Part shown: piece by piece, positions 52,336 through 64,000 of the stretch
Layout of the letters: each line of letters begins with the position of its first letter
Position numbering within the stretch: position 1 is the stretch's first letter
Assembly: GCF_026151205.1 (NCBI RefSeq)
Contig: NC_087072.1
Coordinates: forward strand, 12,254,169-12,318,168
Source: Bolinopsis microptera
Taxonomy: Eukaryota; Ctenophora; Tentaculata; Lobata; Bolinopsidae
Length of the DNA stretch: 64,000 nt
Direction: 5' to 3'
The notes under the pieces: generated by a model
Told to the model about the DNA's origin: nothing
Database searches by the model: none
What the model saw: the letters and a program-made list of their open reading frames with translations, nothing else
Translations under genes and position numbers: made by a program

Positions 52336-55300
52336 ATTAAAATAGAATTTTATCTAAGATTGGTTAAATAAAATTAAGGGCGAATAAAAGCCAAAATCTC
52401 GGACGGCTCTAATAACAAATAACCATTTCCCTCGAAACTGAAATGGAACAGTTAGTCAGGACTAATCACAAATAACCATTTCCATAGAAACTGATATGGA
52501 AACAGTTAGGACTCGAAGTAATGGCTGATAAGCTTAAACGTATTTCCCTTTATGGACATTGGACATCATCGGAAAAGATATTTTGATATTATGTTACGTG
52601 TGCTGCGAGTCAATTTACATTCTCAAATATCATACGTGAATGTGATGATTGACTTTATATCAATCAATAGTATACGAACTCTAGAAAGTGTTGACAGAAT
52701 CATATCCGTTAATAGTTTCTTTGTATTGCGGTAAGCTTAGAAGTTTCTATTCTTTGTTGCTGATTTTGATTTTACTGAGGGCCCTCCGAACTTCCCTGTA
52801 ACATATAAATGTATCATGTACAGTACAGAATAGTGGTAAAATTGCCAGGATAATACAAAACCATATATAATATAATGCTTATAAAACCCCATTAGTAACT
52901 AATGATATAGTAACCCTTAGTAACTTATGACAAAACTAATAGACTGCTCTAACTCTGAAATAAAGGAAGCACAGTATTGTTTAAATGAATGCCGCGTGTT
53001 TAGCCAATTAAAGTCTTAGCGAATGTTCACCAATTGCTTCTCGTAGTTTCGTTTCCAAACCTATAAGTACAGTCAAATTGAAATACAAATTTAACTTTAA
53101 GAATAAGATAAGCAAATTTCTTTACTATCACTTAACTGTTACTTTTCTATCATCAAACTTTTAACCCAAAGTAAAGGAAACTTCACATTTGAGAGTGCAT
53201 GGGTAAAAAATTGTGCGTAACTATAAGACTCATTGCATCGTCGTTAGCTTAAATTACAAATTAAGAGTCGTGGAGTACAGTAGTATTACTAGTATTGCTA
53301 TTATGTAAGTGCTTATAAAAAAGAAAGTACAGTAGTATTACTATTACGACTAGTAACTTACAAATAACTCCTACATTTTACTTTATTATTATTTGTACAT
53401 TTTGTTGTCAGTTATTTGAGAATACCCGGAGTATGTATCAAATACTTTGAGTAGCTAGAGAACTTTACCCGGACATTCGACAGCAGTATAGGGAGGAACA
53501 TTACCAGCAACAATACATATAATATAATAATAAGTTTAGTGTTTACCATGAATAAGTTATGAGTAAAAAGAATAAGAGTGGTGAGCAGACCACTTTACCA
53601 GCCTGAGAGAAGACCCAGAAATGTAGCAAAATCAGCACTTTCTTTGCTCCACATAAATCGGCATTAAGCATGGAATTTTAAAGATTAAGTTTAGTTACAG
53701 GTAGTTAGACCTGTTGATTAAATTGGGAGGGTTAGGGTTAGGCATGAGATATGTTCAAAGCTGCACCGCACTATCTGACGCTTTGATATAATAAACTAGT
53801 ATAGTAGTATAGGGTATAAGGACACGTTCATTTGAGTTTGAGGATATTGGTAAATATAAGTGACCCTATTAAAATGCACAGTGTAGTCGAATTTGTCACA
53901 CTATGAAATTACACAAACCCTTGATGGTTAGGATAATCGTCTCATCCTCTAGGCTAACTTTGTCACATAACGATATCTTAATCAGGTGATAAGATATCGC
54001 TTAAATACGGCCGGCACGTAAATGGTTACATTGTCACACTATAAACATGTGACGGAGTAAATATGGACCCCTTGCTGCCGTTTTTGACCAAATTTTTGAG
54101 TGTCCAGTTGATTGGATGGGTACATATGACCATTACCTACATATTTGACGACTTTTTTCGTTAGATGGTGCACTCAGGTTTACTCTGTCACACATTTAAA
54201 AAAATATGTGAAGAATGTTCAGGGCACCCTGGTAAGCAATGCTGAGTAGTGTAGGTTTATTTGATGGCCTGGAAGTGCTAGGAATTGTTATTATATTGCA
54301 TATAGTCGTAAGGAATTAAAACACAGGAGGCACAAACAAGTTTACTTTGTCACATAATCTTGATGATATCTGAACATGTGTGAAATTGAACAAATAATGA
54401 TATACCAGCTTAAACCCCTTATATTACGTACTATGGATCAAACAACACTGCTAGTACCATGCACCAGTCACATAAATCATTATCGGGTGTAATATGTTAA
54501 CAGTGTCACAATTAAACTACCGCAACATGGTCAAAAATAGGGTAATTTCGTCACAAAAAAATTATTATAACTCTGTTAGCTCCTTGCTGGCAAAATAACT
54601 AGTTTATCGAAATTGTTTTGATGATAAAGTTACATAGTATTTTAATAGAGGAAATAAAGATTTCATTTCGGTTGATTAACTTTTGGTATATATGTATAAT
54701 ATCATTGGAGGGGGGGGGGGGGGGGGGGATTATAATAGAATTTTATCTAAGATTGGTTAAATAAAATTAAGGGCGAATAAAAGCCAAAATCTTCGGCGGC
54801 TCTAATAACAAATAACCATTTCCCTCGAAACTGAAATGGAACAGTTAGTCAGGACTAATCACAAATAACCATTTCCATAGAAACTGATATGGAACAGTTA
54901 GGACTCGAAAGCTAATGGCTGATAAGCTTAAACGTATTTTCCTTTATGGACATTGGACATCATCGGAAAATGATATTTGATATTATGTACGTGTGCTGCG
55001 AGTCAATTTACATTCTCAAATATCATACGTGAATGTGATGATTGACTTTATATCAATCAATAGTATACGAACTCTAGAAAGTGTTGACAGAATCATATCC
55101 GTTAATAGTTTCTTTGCGGTAAGCTTAGAAGTTTCTATTCTTTGTTGCTGATTTTGATTTTACTGAGGGCCTCCCGAACTTCCCTGTAACATATAAATGT
55201 ATCATGTACAGTACAGAATAGTGGTAAATTGCCAGGATAATTACAAAACCCATATATAATATAATGATTATAAAACCCATTAGTAACTAATGATATAGTA

Positions 55301-58300
55301 ACCCATTAGTAACTTATGACAAAACTAATAGACTGCTCTAACTCTGAAATAAAGGAAGCACAGTATTGTTTAAATGAATGCCGCGTGTTTAGCCAATTAA
55401 AGTCTTAGCGAATGTTCACCAATTGCTTCTCGTAGTTTCGTTTCCAAACCTATAAGTACAGTCAAATTGAAATACAAATTTAACTTTAAGAATAAGATAA
55501 GCAAATTTCTTTACTATCACTTAACTGTTACTTTTCTATCATCAAACTTTTAACCCAAAGTAAAGGAAACTTCACATTTGAGAGTGCATGGGTAAAAAAT
55601 TGTGCGTAACTATAAGACTCATTGCATCGTCGTTAGCTTAAATTACAAATTAAGAGTCGTGGAGTACAGTAGTATTACTAGTATTGCTATTATGTAAGTG
55701 CTTATAAAAAAGAAAGTACAGTAGTATTACTATTACGACTAGTAACTTACAAATAACTCCTACATTTTACTTTATTATTATTTGTACATTTTGTTGTCAG
55801 TTATTTGAGAATACCCGGAGTATGTATCAAATACTTTGAGTAGCTAGAGAACTTTACCCGGACATTCGACAGCAGTATAGGGAGGAACATTACCAGCAAC
55901 AATACATATAATATAATAATAAGTTTAGTGTTTACCATGAATAAGTTATGAGTAAAAAGAATAAGAGTGGTGAGCAGACCACTTTACCAGCCTGAGAGAA
56001 GACCCAGAAATGTAGCAAAATCAGCACTTTCTTTGCTCCACATAAATCGGCATTAAGCATGGAATTTTAAAGATTAAGTTTAGTTACAGGTAGTTAGACC
56101 TGTTGATTAAATTGGGAGGGTTAGGGTTAGGCATGAGATATGTTCAAAGCTGCACCGCACTATCTGACGCTTTGATATAATAAACTAGTATAGTAGTATA
56201 GGGTATAAGGACACGTTCATTTGAGTTTGAGGATATTGGTAAATATAAGTGACCCTATTAAAATGCACAGTGTAGTCGAATTTGTCACACTATGAAATTA
56301 CACAAACCCTTGATGGTTAGGATAATCGTCTCATCCTCTAGGCTAACTTTGTCACATAACGATATCTTAATCAGGTGATAAGATATCGCTTAAATACGGC
56401 CGGCACGTAAATGGTTACATTGTCACACTATAAACATGTGACGGAGTAAATATGGACCCCTTGCTGCCGTTTTTGACCAAATTTTTGAGTGTCCAGTTGA
56501 TTGGATGGGTACATATGACCATTACCTACATATTTGACGACTTTTTTCGTTAGATGGTGCACTCAGGTTTACTCTGTCACACATTTAAAAAAATATGTGA
56601 AGAATGTTCAGGGCACCCTGGTAAGCAATGCTGAGTAGTGTAGGTTTATTTGATGGCCTGGAAGTGCTAGGAATTGTTATTATATTGCATATAGTCGTAA
56701 GGAATTAAAACACAGGAGGCACAAACAAGTTTACTTTGTCACATAATCTTGATGATATCTGAACATGTGTGAAATTGAACAAATAATGATATACCAGCTT
56801 AAACCCCTTATATTACGTACTATGGATCAAACAACACTGCTAGTACCATGCGCCAGTCACATAAATCATTATCGGGTGTAATATGTTAACAGTGTCACAA
56901 TTAAACTACCGCAACATGGTCAAAAATAGGGTAATTTCGTCACAAAAAAATTATTATAACTCTGTTAGCTCCTTGCTGGCAAAATAACTAGTTTATCGAA
57001 ATTGTTTTGATGATAAAGTTACATAGTATTTTAATAGAGGAAATAAAGATTTCATTTCGGTTGATTAACTTTTGGTATATATGTATAATATCATTGGAGG
57101 GGGGGGGGGGGGGGGGGGGATTATAATAGAATTTTATCTAAGATTGGTTAAATAAAATTAAGGGCGAATAAAAGCCAAAATCTTCGGCGGCTCTAATAAC
57201 AAATAACCATTTCCCTCGAAACTGAAATGGAACAGTTAGTCAGGACTAATCACAAATAACCATTTCCATAGAAACTGATATGGAACAGTTAGGACTCGAA
57301 AGCTAATGGCTGATAAGCTTAAACGTATTTTCCTTTATGGACATTGGACATCATCGGAAAATGATATTTGATATTATGTACGTGTGCTGCGAGTCAATTT
57401 ACATTCTCAAATATCATACGTGAATGTGATGATTGACTTTATATCAATCAATAGTATACGAACTCTAGAAAGTGTTGACAGAATCATATCCGTTAATAGT
57501 TTCTTTGCGGTAAGCTTAGAAGTTTCTATTCTTTGTTGCTGATTTTGATTTTACTGAGGGCCTCCCGAACTTCCCTGTAACATATAAATGTATCATGTAC
57601 AGTACAGAATAGTGGTAAATTGCCAGGATAATTACAAAACCCATATATAATATAATGATTATAAAACCCATTAGTAACTAATGATATAGTAACCCATTAG
57701 TAACTTATGACAAAACTAATAGACTGCTCTAACTCTGAAATAAAGGAAGCACAGTATTGTTTAAATGAATGCCGCGTGTTTAGCCAATTAAAGTCTTAGC
57801 GAATGTTCACCAATTGCTTCTCGTAGTTTCGTTTCCAAACCTATAAGTACAGTCAAATTGAAATACAAATTTAACTTTAAGAATAAGATAAGCAAATTTC
57901 TTTACTATCACTTAACTGTTACTTTTCTATCATCAAACTTTTAACCCAAAGTAAAGGAAACTTCACATTTGAGAGTGCATGGGTAAAAAATTGTGCGTAA
58001 CTATAAGACTCATTGCATCGTCGTTAGCTTAAATTACAAATTAAGAGTCGTGGAGTACAGTAGTATTACTAGTATTGCTATTATGTAAGTGCTTATAAAA
58101 AAGAAAGTACAGTAGTATTACTATTACGACTAGTAACTTACAAATAACTCCTACATTTTACTTTATTATTATTTGTACATTTTGTTGTCAGTTATTTGAG
58201 AATACCCGGAGTATGTATCAAATACTTTGAGTAGCTAGAGAACTTTACCCGGACATTCGACAGCAGTATAGGGAGGAACATTACCAGCAACAATACATAT

Positions 58301-59430
58301 AATATAATAATAAGTTTAGTGTTTACCATGAATAAGTTATGAGTAAAAAGAATAAGAGTGGTGAGCAGACCACTTTACCAGCCTGAGAGAAGACCCAGAA
58401 ATGTAGCAAAATCAGCACTTTCTTTGCTCCACATAAATCGGCATTAAGCATGGAATTTTAAAGATTAAGTTTAGTTACAGGTAGTTAGACCTGTTGATTA
58501 AATTGGGAGGGTTAGGGTTAGGCATGAGATATGTTCAAAGCTGCACCGCACTATCTGACGCTTTGATATAATAAACTAGTATAGTAGTATAGGGTATAAG
58601 GACACGTTCATTTGAGTTTGAGGATATTGGTAAATATAAGTGACCCTATTAAAATGCACAGTGTAGTCGAATTTGTCACACTATGAAATTACACAAACCC
58701 TTGATGGTTAGGATAATCGTCTCATCCTCTAGGCTAACTTTGTCACATAACGATATCTTAATCAGGTGATAAGATATCGCTTAAATACGGCCGGCACGTA
58801 AATGGTTACATTGTCACACTATAAACATGTGACGGAGTAAATATGGACCCCTTGCTGCCGTTTTTGACCAAATTTTTGAGTGTCCAGTTGATTGGATGGG
58901 TACATATGACCATTACCTACATATTTGACGACTTTTTTCGTTAGATGGTGCACTCAGGTTTACTCTGTCACACATTTAAAAAAATATGTGAAGAATGTTC
59001 AGGGCACCCTGGTAAGCAATGCTGAGTAGTGTAGGTTTATTTGATGGCCTGGAAGTGCTAGGAATTGTTATTATATTGCATATAGTCGTAAGGAATTAAA
59101 ACACAGGAGGCACAAACAAGTTTACTTTGTCACATAATCTTGATGATATCTGAACATGTGTGAAATTGAACAAATAATGATATACCAGCTTAAACCCCTT
59201 ATATTACGTACTATGGATCAAACAACACTGCTAGTACCATGCGCCAGTCACATAAATCATTATCGGGTGTAATATGTTAACAGTGTCACAATTAAACTAC
59301 CGCAACATGGTCAAAAATAGGGTAATTTCGTCACAAAAAAATTATTATAACTCTGTTAGCTCCTTGCTGGCAAAATAACTAGTTTATCGAAATTGTTTTG
59401 ATGATAAAGTTACATAGTATTTTAATAGAG
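52246..59430 (+). repeat. Three tandem copies of a 2.4-kb unit
   Basis: Copies begin at AAAGATTTCATTTCGGTTGA at about 52,255, 54,657 and 57,056. Copies 2 and 3 look virtually identical. Copy 1 matches them closely from about 52,960 on, but before that has scattered 1-4 base indels. Each unit opens with a long G run (about 22-30) and ends in about 800 bp of the TTTGTCACA-rich repeat found also at 1.6-3.5 kb. No ORF above 75 codons. Each unit includes GGGTTAGGGTTAGG, too short to be called telomeric. Confidence 0.95.
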
Positions 59431-60805
59431 GTATAGATCTTCAAAATAGGGACAAGACATGTTTACTTTGTCACATCAGTTATTATAAGAGTTAGGTAAT
59501 CGTCATCACCTTAACAGATCTTTTTCGTAGTTTGGATCGATTAATATAGGCAATAAAGCATCCTATGCCAATTTTAACACACTATCTTGATATTTTTGGG
59601 GCAGGAAAAGTTAATTTTGTCACATTTTCAGTGACTTTGACAAATTTAACCTAAAATTGTTAAACTTGAGCTCTGATGTTCTGGACAATATTCTACCAAT
59701 CGTTTCGGAAAGAATGTTGAATTCTAATAGAGTTATAGATATCCAAAATAGGGGCAAGACATGTTTACTTTGTCACATCAGTTATTATTAGAGTTAGGTA
59801 ATTGTCATCACATTAACATATATTCTTTTGCAGTTTGGATTGATTTATATAGGTAATAAAGCAGCTTATGCTAATTTTTACACACTATCTTGAAATTGTT
59901 GGGGCAGGAAAAGTTAATTTTGTCACATTTTTAGTGACTTTGACAAATTTAACCTAAAATTGTTAAACTTGAGCTCTGATGTTCTGGACAATATTCTACC
60001 AATCGTTTCTGAAAGAATGTTGAATTCTAATAGAGTTATAGATATCCAAAATAGGGGCAAGACATGTTTACTTTGTCACATCAGTTATTATTAGAGTTAG
60101 GTAATTGTCATCACATTAACATATATTCTTTTGTAGTTTGGATTGATTTATATAGGTAATAAAGCAGCTTATGCTAATTTTTACACACTATCTTGAAATT
60201 GTTGGGGCAGGAAAAGTTAATTTTGTCACATTTTTAGTGACTTTGACAAATTTAACCTAAAATTGTTTAACTTGAGCTCTGATGTTCTGGACAATATTCT
60301 ACCAATTTTTTCTGAAAGAATGTTGAATTCTAATAGAGTTACAGAATATATAGATCTTCAAAATAGGGGCAAGAAATGTTTACTTTGTCACATCAGTTAT
60401 TATAAGAGTTATTATAAGAGACTATTTCATTCTATAATCATTGTTTTTAACCTATTTACGATTTCGTATCATTTTTTGTGACAATGTAAACATCAACTGA
60501 TCTTAACTTGCATCAACTGCATTGTCATCATATAAAGTTTTCCCGCCTTTCAAATCAAAATCAGATATAAATAATTCGCCCAAAATTTAAAATTCCATAT
60601 ATTGTGACAGAATTAACCTCATTTCCCAATAACCAAGTGCCTGTATTAGCGAACTATTCGAAAAAACATATTTTAGGGCTATGATTGGTAGATCAACCAT
60701 CAAATAATGAGTTAAAAGGGTTTTGAGGACACCTCACAGAAGAATAGAGGTATGGTATTCTGACTGTGACAAATTTACCCAAATATTGCCTTGTAACCGT
60801 TCGAT
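58970..60805 (+). repeat. Large dispersed repeat, right copy (inverted partner at 1.58-3.46 kb)
   Basis: Overlaps the end of the third 2.4-kb unit and continues with direct subunits of about 300 bp (TTTACTTTGTCACATCAGTT at about 59,461, 59,764, 60,068 and 60,380). Its reverse complement matches 1,577-3,460. Confidence 0.85.
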
Positions 60806-61333
60806 CCGTGCCCTTTAACTAATGTTTTATCATAATTGTTAGATTGACCTAATCTACTATATTTCAGACCAAGGAATGATAATTAGACAACTACAGTTAA
60901 CTAAGTCACACAAAATGTGACATTTGAAACATTATAGTGCTTAACAACAATAGATTTTCTTTCTGAGCAGTGCATATGGGGGTATGTGTTACGTGGCTAA
61001 TGTTCAGAACTTCTGAACGTGCTAGGTTAATAGATGTCAAAATTAAGCCACTATCGTCGAAAACGCTATTATTTTTGTTTACCAATATCCTCAAACTCAA
61101 ATGAACGTGTCCATATATAGTAGGTTTATTTAACCTGCGCTTTATGGGGGATCTTTTAGTTTTACCAGGATGGTTGGACATCATGTTAATGTTATTAAGG
61201 ACCAACCAATTTCTTTAAACTACCCTTCCACCTTCATTTCCGAGTTTTGTTTACTTTTAGTGCCTGTTTTGAATTCTTAACTATCTCTAAATTGTGTGTA
61301 TATTGTATAATAATGCTCTATATTTTAGCCAAG
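60806..61333. other. 5' flank of the GPCR
   Basis: No gene. About 61,075-61,110 is an inverted fragment of the 2.4-kb unit (CACGTTCATTTGAGTTTGAG in complement). The GPCR promoter should lie here. Confidence 0.4.
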
Positions 61334-62500
61334 ATGGAAAAATCGACAGTTTTCGCTCCGACGTCAGAAACAGACTGGGGTTCACACTTTAATCACGCAG
61401 CTGATATAACGTATGGGCTTATCTGCTGCTCTTGTTTTCTAGTCGGAACAGTGGGAAACCTGGTCAGCTTCCTGTACTTCAAGTCAAAAAGAAAGGGCAT
61501 ATCTACTGTCATCTACAGAATGGTGACAATTAATGACATACTGATCAGCCTTTCAATACTACCCATGGGGGTTTCATTGTGGTCAAGTAGGCTACCAGGT
61601 CCGTGGTTCGGGAACGAGTACGGGTGTGGAGCTTGGTTTTATTTATGGGAAACAGCAGTGGCATTCAGTGTCTTCCTCGTTTTGTGTTTGAGTACAACGA
61701 GGGCAATTTCTCTGCTGAAACCTTTCAAACGGCTAAAAGTAAGATATCTGGTTTTGGCTGTTTTGACATATTTGCTGCTTACTTTAGCAGTTTTAATAAG
61801 AGCCAATATGCTACAGGGTGCTGAGGTTATATATTTTCCTGGGTATGTACGATGTGAACTTTATTTCACCCAGATACCTGACGAGGCCATCCTGTTAACT
61901 TTAGAGGTTTTTAGAATCCTAGCTTATGTTGCGCCTGTATTCGTTGTGACATTTAGTTGTGCCATATCAGCAGTGTTACTCACTAGAAGGAACGAGGAGA
62001 TGCGACAAAAAGAGCTACAGCAGTCTAGGAACAGCGCCACCATCACCATCCTAATGTTTGCCATACTGTACGGAGTTTGTAATATTCCGCTAGTTGTTAA
62101 TCTGCTTTTACTAACATATAGCAGTCACGCCAACAATATGGAGTGGTACTATAATTTGCACCGTTTTGATACACAGAACTATTACTTCAGTGCCATGAGC
62201 AACCTCCTGCTAGCAGCTAACTCAGCCGCTAATCCCATTCTTTATTTTTGGAGGATGCCTCCTCTCAGAGATTACACTATGACAGGAACCAGGATTATTT
62301 TGAGACTCAACAAAGAAATTGGAAGGGGCCCAAACAGCACGGTCATCAGACGTATGAGGAGCATCCAGCTTGTGCAGGAAGGCTCATCAGTTAGAGTTGT
62401 CCAGAATATCCAAGCTACTTTTAAACTACCAGCAGTGCACAGGCAGCGCTCCAAAATGGCACTGACTGGACGTCATTCTAATAACAAGCTGGTTATTTAG
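61334..62500 (+). CDS. Class A (rhodopsin-like) GPCR, intronless
   Basis: 388 residues from MEKSTVFAPTSETDW, chosen because AAGATGG is a good Kozak context; an upstream in-frame ATG at 61,247 would add 29 hydrophobic residues and is less likely. Seven membrane segments at about 27-49, 62-84, 98-122, 138-158, 192-216, 233-261 and 284-305. N42 in GTVGNLV, D68 in NDILISL, C98 and C174 for the extracellular disulfide, P252 in YGVCNIP, and NPILYF at 300-305 are class A landmarks. Odd points: the DRY box reads TTRA (121-124), and helix 6 lacks the CWxP tryptophan. The C-tail is basic with Ser/Thr. The ligand is unknown, and no close family is recognised. Confidence 0.93.
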   Translation: MEKSTVFAPTSETDWGSHFNHAADITYGLICCSCFLVGTVGNLVSFLYFKSKRKGISTVIYRMVTINDILISLSILPMGVSLWSSRLPGPWFGNEYGCGAWFYLWETAVAFSVFLVLCLSTTRAISLLKPFKRLKVRYLVLAVLTYLLLTLAVLIRANMLQGAEVIYFPGYVRCELYFTQIPDEAILLTLEVFRILAYVAPVFVVTFSCAISAVLLTRRNEEMRQKELQQSRNSATITILMFAILYGVCNIPLVVNLLLLTYSSHANNMEWYYNLHRFDTQNYYFSAMSNLLLAANSAANPILYFWRMPPLRDYTMTGTRIILRLNKEIGRGPNSTVIRRMRSIQLVQEGSSVRVVQNIQATFKLPAVHRQRSKMALTGRHSNNKLVI

Positions 62501-62879
62501 ACGGAACGTTATGGTGTGGATTGGTGAATGCAATCCCAGACGTGGCTAAGTAAGATATTCCAGCAGTATAATATTACGGTAACTGCTGTTTTCCATTGAA
62601 TATTTCAATTTTATTCAGCACAGTTAATAAATCATGAAAATGAAATCTTATCGTTAGATTGTAACTGAATTTTTTGATATATTATATCATTGTTTTTAAT
62701 GCGATCCAGAAGAGAATCTAGCTAATAATGGTTAGCTGTGTTATTAAATGTAGTTAAAGGCTACGTAATTAAAGACCGACAAGCCTGTGTACTGGGTGGT
62801 CTTGCTATAGCTATCACTACAATAATTCAGAAAGGAATCAATGATCCTCTCTTCATCAAATGATGGAGTAGTTCGCTGT
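62501..62879. other. 3' flank of the GPCR
   Basis: AT-rich. AATAAA is not present in clean form near the stop; TTAATAAATC at about 62,624 contains AATAAA and may serve. Confidence 0.45.
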
Positions 62880-63235
62880 TTATTAGTCTCATGATTGAAA
62901 TATTGATCGTTGGATAATATCCGGTTGGAAAAGACAAGGACAAATGAAATAGGAAGTTAGGAATGTAGGCAAATTTCGGCGTCAACGCCATCTTCAGGCT
63001 CACATTATTTGTTATATAGTAGTGTTGAAAGTATTAAAATACTTTAAATTAAAGTATACAAATACTTTGAATTAAAGTATTTTAATACTTTCAACACTAC
63101 TATATAACAAATAATGTGAGCCTGAAGATGGCGTTGACGACGAAAATTTGCCTACATTCCTAACTTCCTATTTCATTTGACCTTGTCTTTTCCAATCGGA
63201 TATTATCCAACTATCAATCCTCTCTTTAATCCTAG
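62880..63235. repeat. Foldback palindrome with arms of about 150 bp
   Basis: The two arms mirror each other around about 63,055: left GTTATATAGTAGTGTTGAAA and right TTTCAACACTACTATATAAC, both continuing outward through AAGATGGCGTTGACG and TAGGAAGTTAGGAATGTAGG (or complement) to GGATAATATCCG / CGGATATTATCC. The centre is AAAGTATACAAATACTTT. Noncoding; it would form a long hairpin. Confidence 0.93.
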
Positions 63236-63729
63236 CTAACAGCTAACAGCTCTAACTAATTTGCCTTCACAACCCATCTAAAAAGTCATTAATTAATGAA
63301 CGGACTTACGTTTCTGATCTCAACTTTCATACAGTCAACGTTAATGAAGTAAGGTGGAGTTATACATTACGACCATTAATGATTAACATCAAACAATATA
63401 AAAATGATATTATCCTCGAACTTTAGATTAAATAACTTTTATACAAATAATCCAGTTCTAATACATTCTTACACTTCCGTCAAGACATGACTCACAAGAA
63501 GTCAAAACAGCGAATAATTCATTCCGTGACATACTGTCAAAAAGTTTATATAATAATAAATGTGCTTATTAATACGCTCCACCTGAATTTTTCAGTCCTA
63601 AATTCAAAATCTTCATTACAACCATCTCATGATGTCACGTGATCTCATCACTTAGAAAAACAGTAAACTTACTGCCACGTTAAATCGGTACACAAAGGTC
63701 TTTATAATTAAAGAAGATAAGCGATGTCG
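63236..63729. other. Stretch downstream of the minus-strand gene
   Basis: Would hold the 3' UTR of the gene ending at 63,730. No other feature seen. Confidence 0.4.
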
Positions 63730-64000
63730 CTAACTAATACTTGGTTGGGATTGCCAATCTATCTCTATAGTCGGCCACTTTGTCCTCAGTACCCGGAGCA
63801 GTGATGTGGGGGCAGTGCTGGCCTCCATTACTTGATTATATTCCATATAGATAGCAGCGGCACCTAACCTGTACGTAACCTTCTTGTCAGAGTTAGATTG
63901 TCGCAATCCGTTGTAATGCTGAACTACAAACTGCTTGTTTTGGAACGCCTCATCCTGCTTCTCCCAGGCTCCGGGAACGAATTCCTCGATAAACGCGGGA
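63730..64000 (-). CDS. 3'-terminal exon of an unidentified protein (partial)
   Basis: The minus strand is open from the window edge to TAG at 63,730-63,732. It reads PAFIEEFVPGAWEKQDEAFQ, NKQFVVQHYNGLRQSNSDKK, VTYRLGAAAIYMEYNQVMEA, then TSLLRVLRTKWPTIEIDWQS and a stop, about 90 residues. Composition is soluble and well mixed, with no low complexity, as in a real coding exon. I do not recognise the family. It is cut by the window end, so start and upstream exons are outside. Confidence 0.6.
   Translation of the reverse strand, partial: PAFIEEFVPGAWEKQDEAFQNKQFVVQHYNGLRQSNSDKKVTYRLGAAAIYMEYNQVMEASTAPTSLLRVLRTKWPTIEIDWQSQPSIS

Noticed and set aside
53731-53750. Interstitial telomere repeat
   Set aside because: Only two GGGTTA units, recurring simply because the 2.4-kb unit is duplicated.

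Overview
This is nuclear DNA of a multicellular animal, most likely an invertebrate. Its genes are split by GT-AG introns, it carries SINE, LINE, MULE, hAT-like and mariner-like sequences, and it encodes animal-type proteins: Derlin-1, a 26S proteasome ATPase, a GT31 glycosyltransferase and a class A GPCR. The base composition is AT-rich. The phylum cannot be fixed from the sequence; an early-branching animal such as a cnidarian is possible but not shown.

Layout. 0.3-3.5 kb: a LINE fragment and a large dispersed repeat. 3.7-4.9 kb: three exons of a SWIM zinc-finger gene. 5.1-9.0 kb: a broken reverse transcriptase interrupted by a 391-bp tandem array. 9.9-11.5 kb: a 33-bp minisatellite. 11.9-15.0 kb: small DNA elements nested in LINE debris. 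15.95-18.63 kb (+): a complete seven-exon GT31 glycosyltransferase with a duplicated exon and a splice-donor minisatellite. 18.96-26.42 kb (-): a complete six-exon Derlin-1, tail to tail with it, with an inverted 171-bp satellite in one intron and a SINE nested in a DNA element in another. 26.4-34.7 kb: intergenic, with a CR1-like LINE remnant and several DNA elements. 35.0-35.4 kb: a possible small two-exon gene. 39.84-46.90 kb (+): 26S proteasome subunit PSMC5/Rpt6 in ten exons. 48.0-49.6 kb: a MULE element. 52.2-60.8 kb: three 2.4-kb tandem units running into a repeat that also lies inverted at 1.6-3.5 kb. 61.33-62.50 kb (+): an intronless class A GPCR. 62.9-63.2 kb: a foldback palindrome. 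63.73-64.0 kb (-): the last exon of an unidentified gene.

Most notable observations. (1) The glycosyltransferase has two 124-nt versions of one exon, in the same phase and separated by only 21 nt, which looks like a mutually exclusive pair. (2) The exon 3/intron 3 junction of the same gene has been amplified into about 33 copies of a 20-bp unit, each carrying a donor-like GT. (3) About 36.75-39.12 and 40.18-43.01 kb look like badly corrected sequence with homopolymer-type errors. PSMC5 exons can still be read through the second stretch, so the frameshifts there are probably not biological. (4) A 2.66-kb element in the last large PSMC5 intron has poly-G/poly-C ends and about 2 kb of one-strand polypyrimidine.

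Derlin-1 (retrotranslocation in ER-associated degradation) and PSMC5 (unfolding by the proteasome) act in the same pathway, but nothing here shows that their closeness is more than chance.
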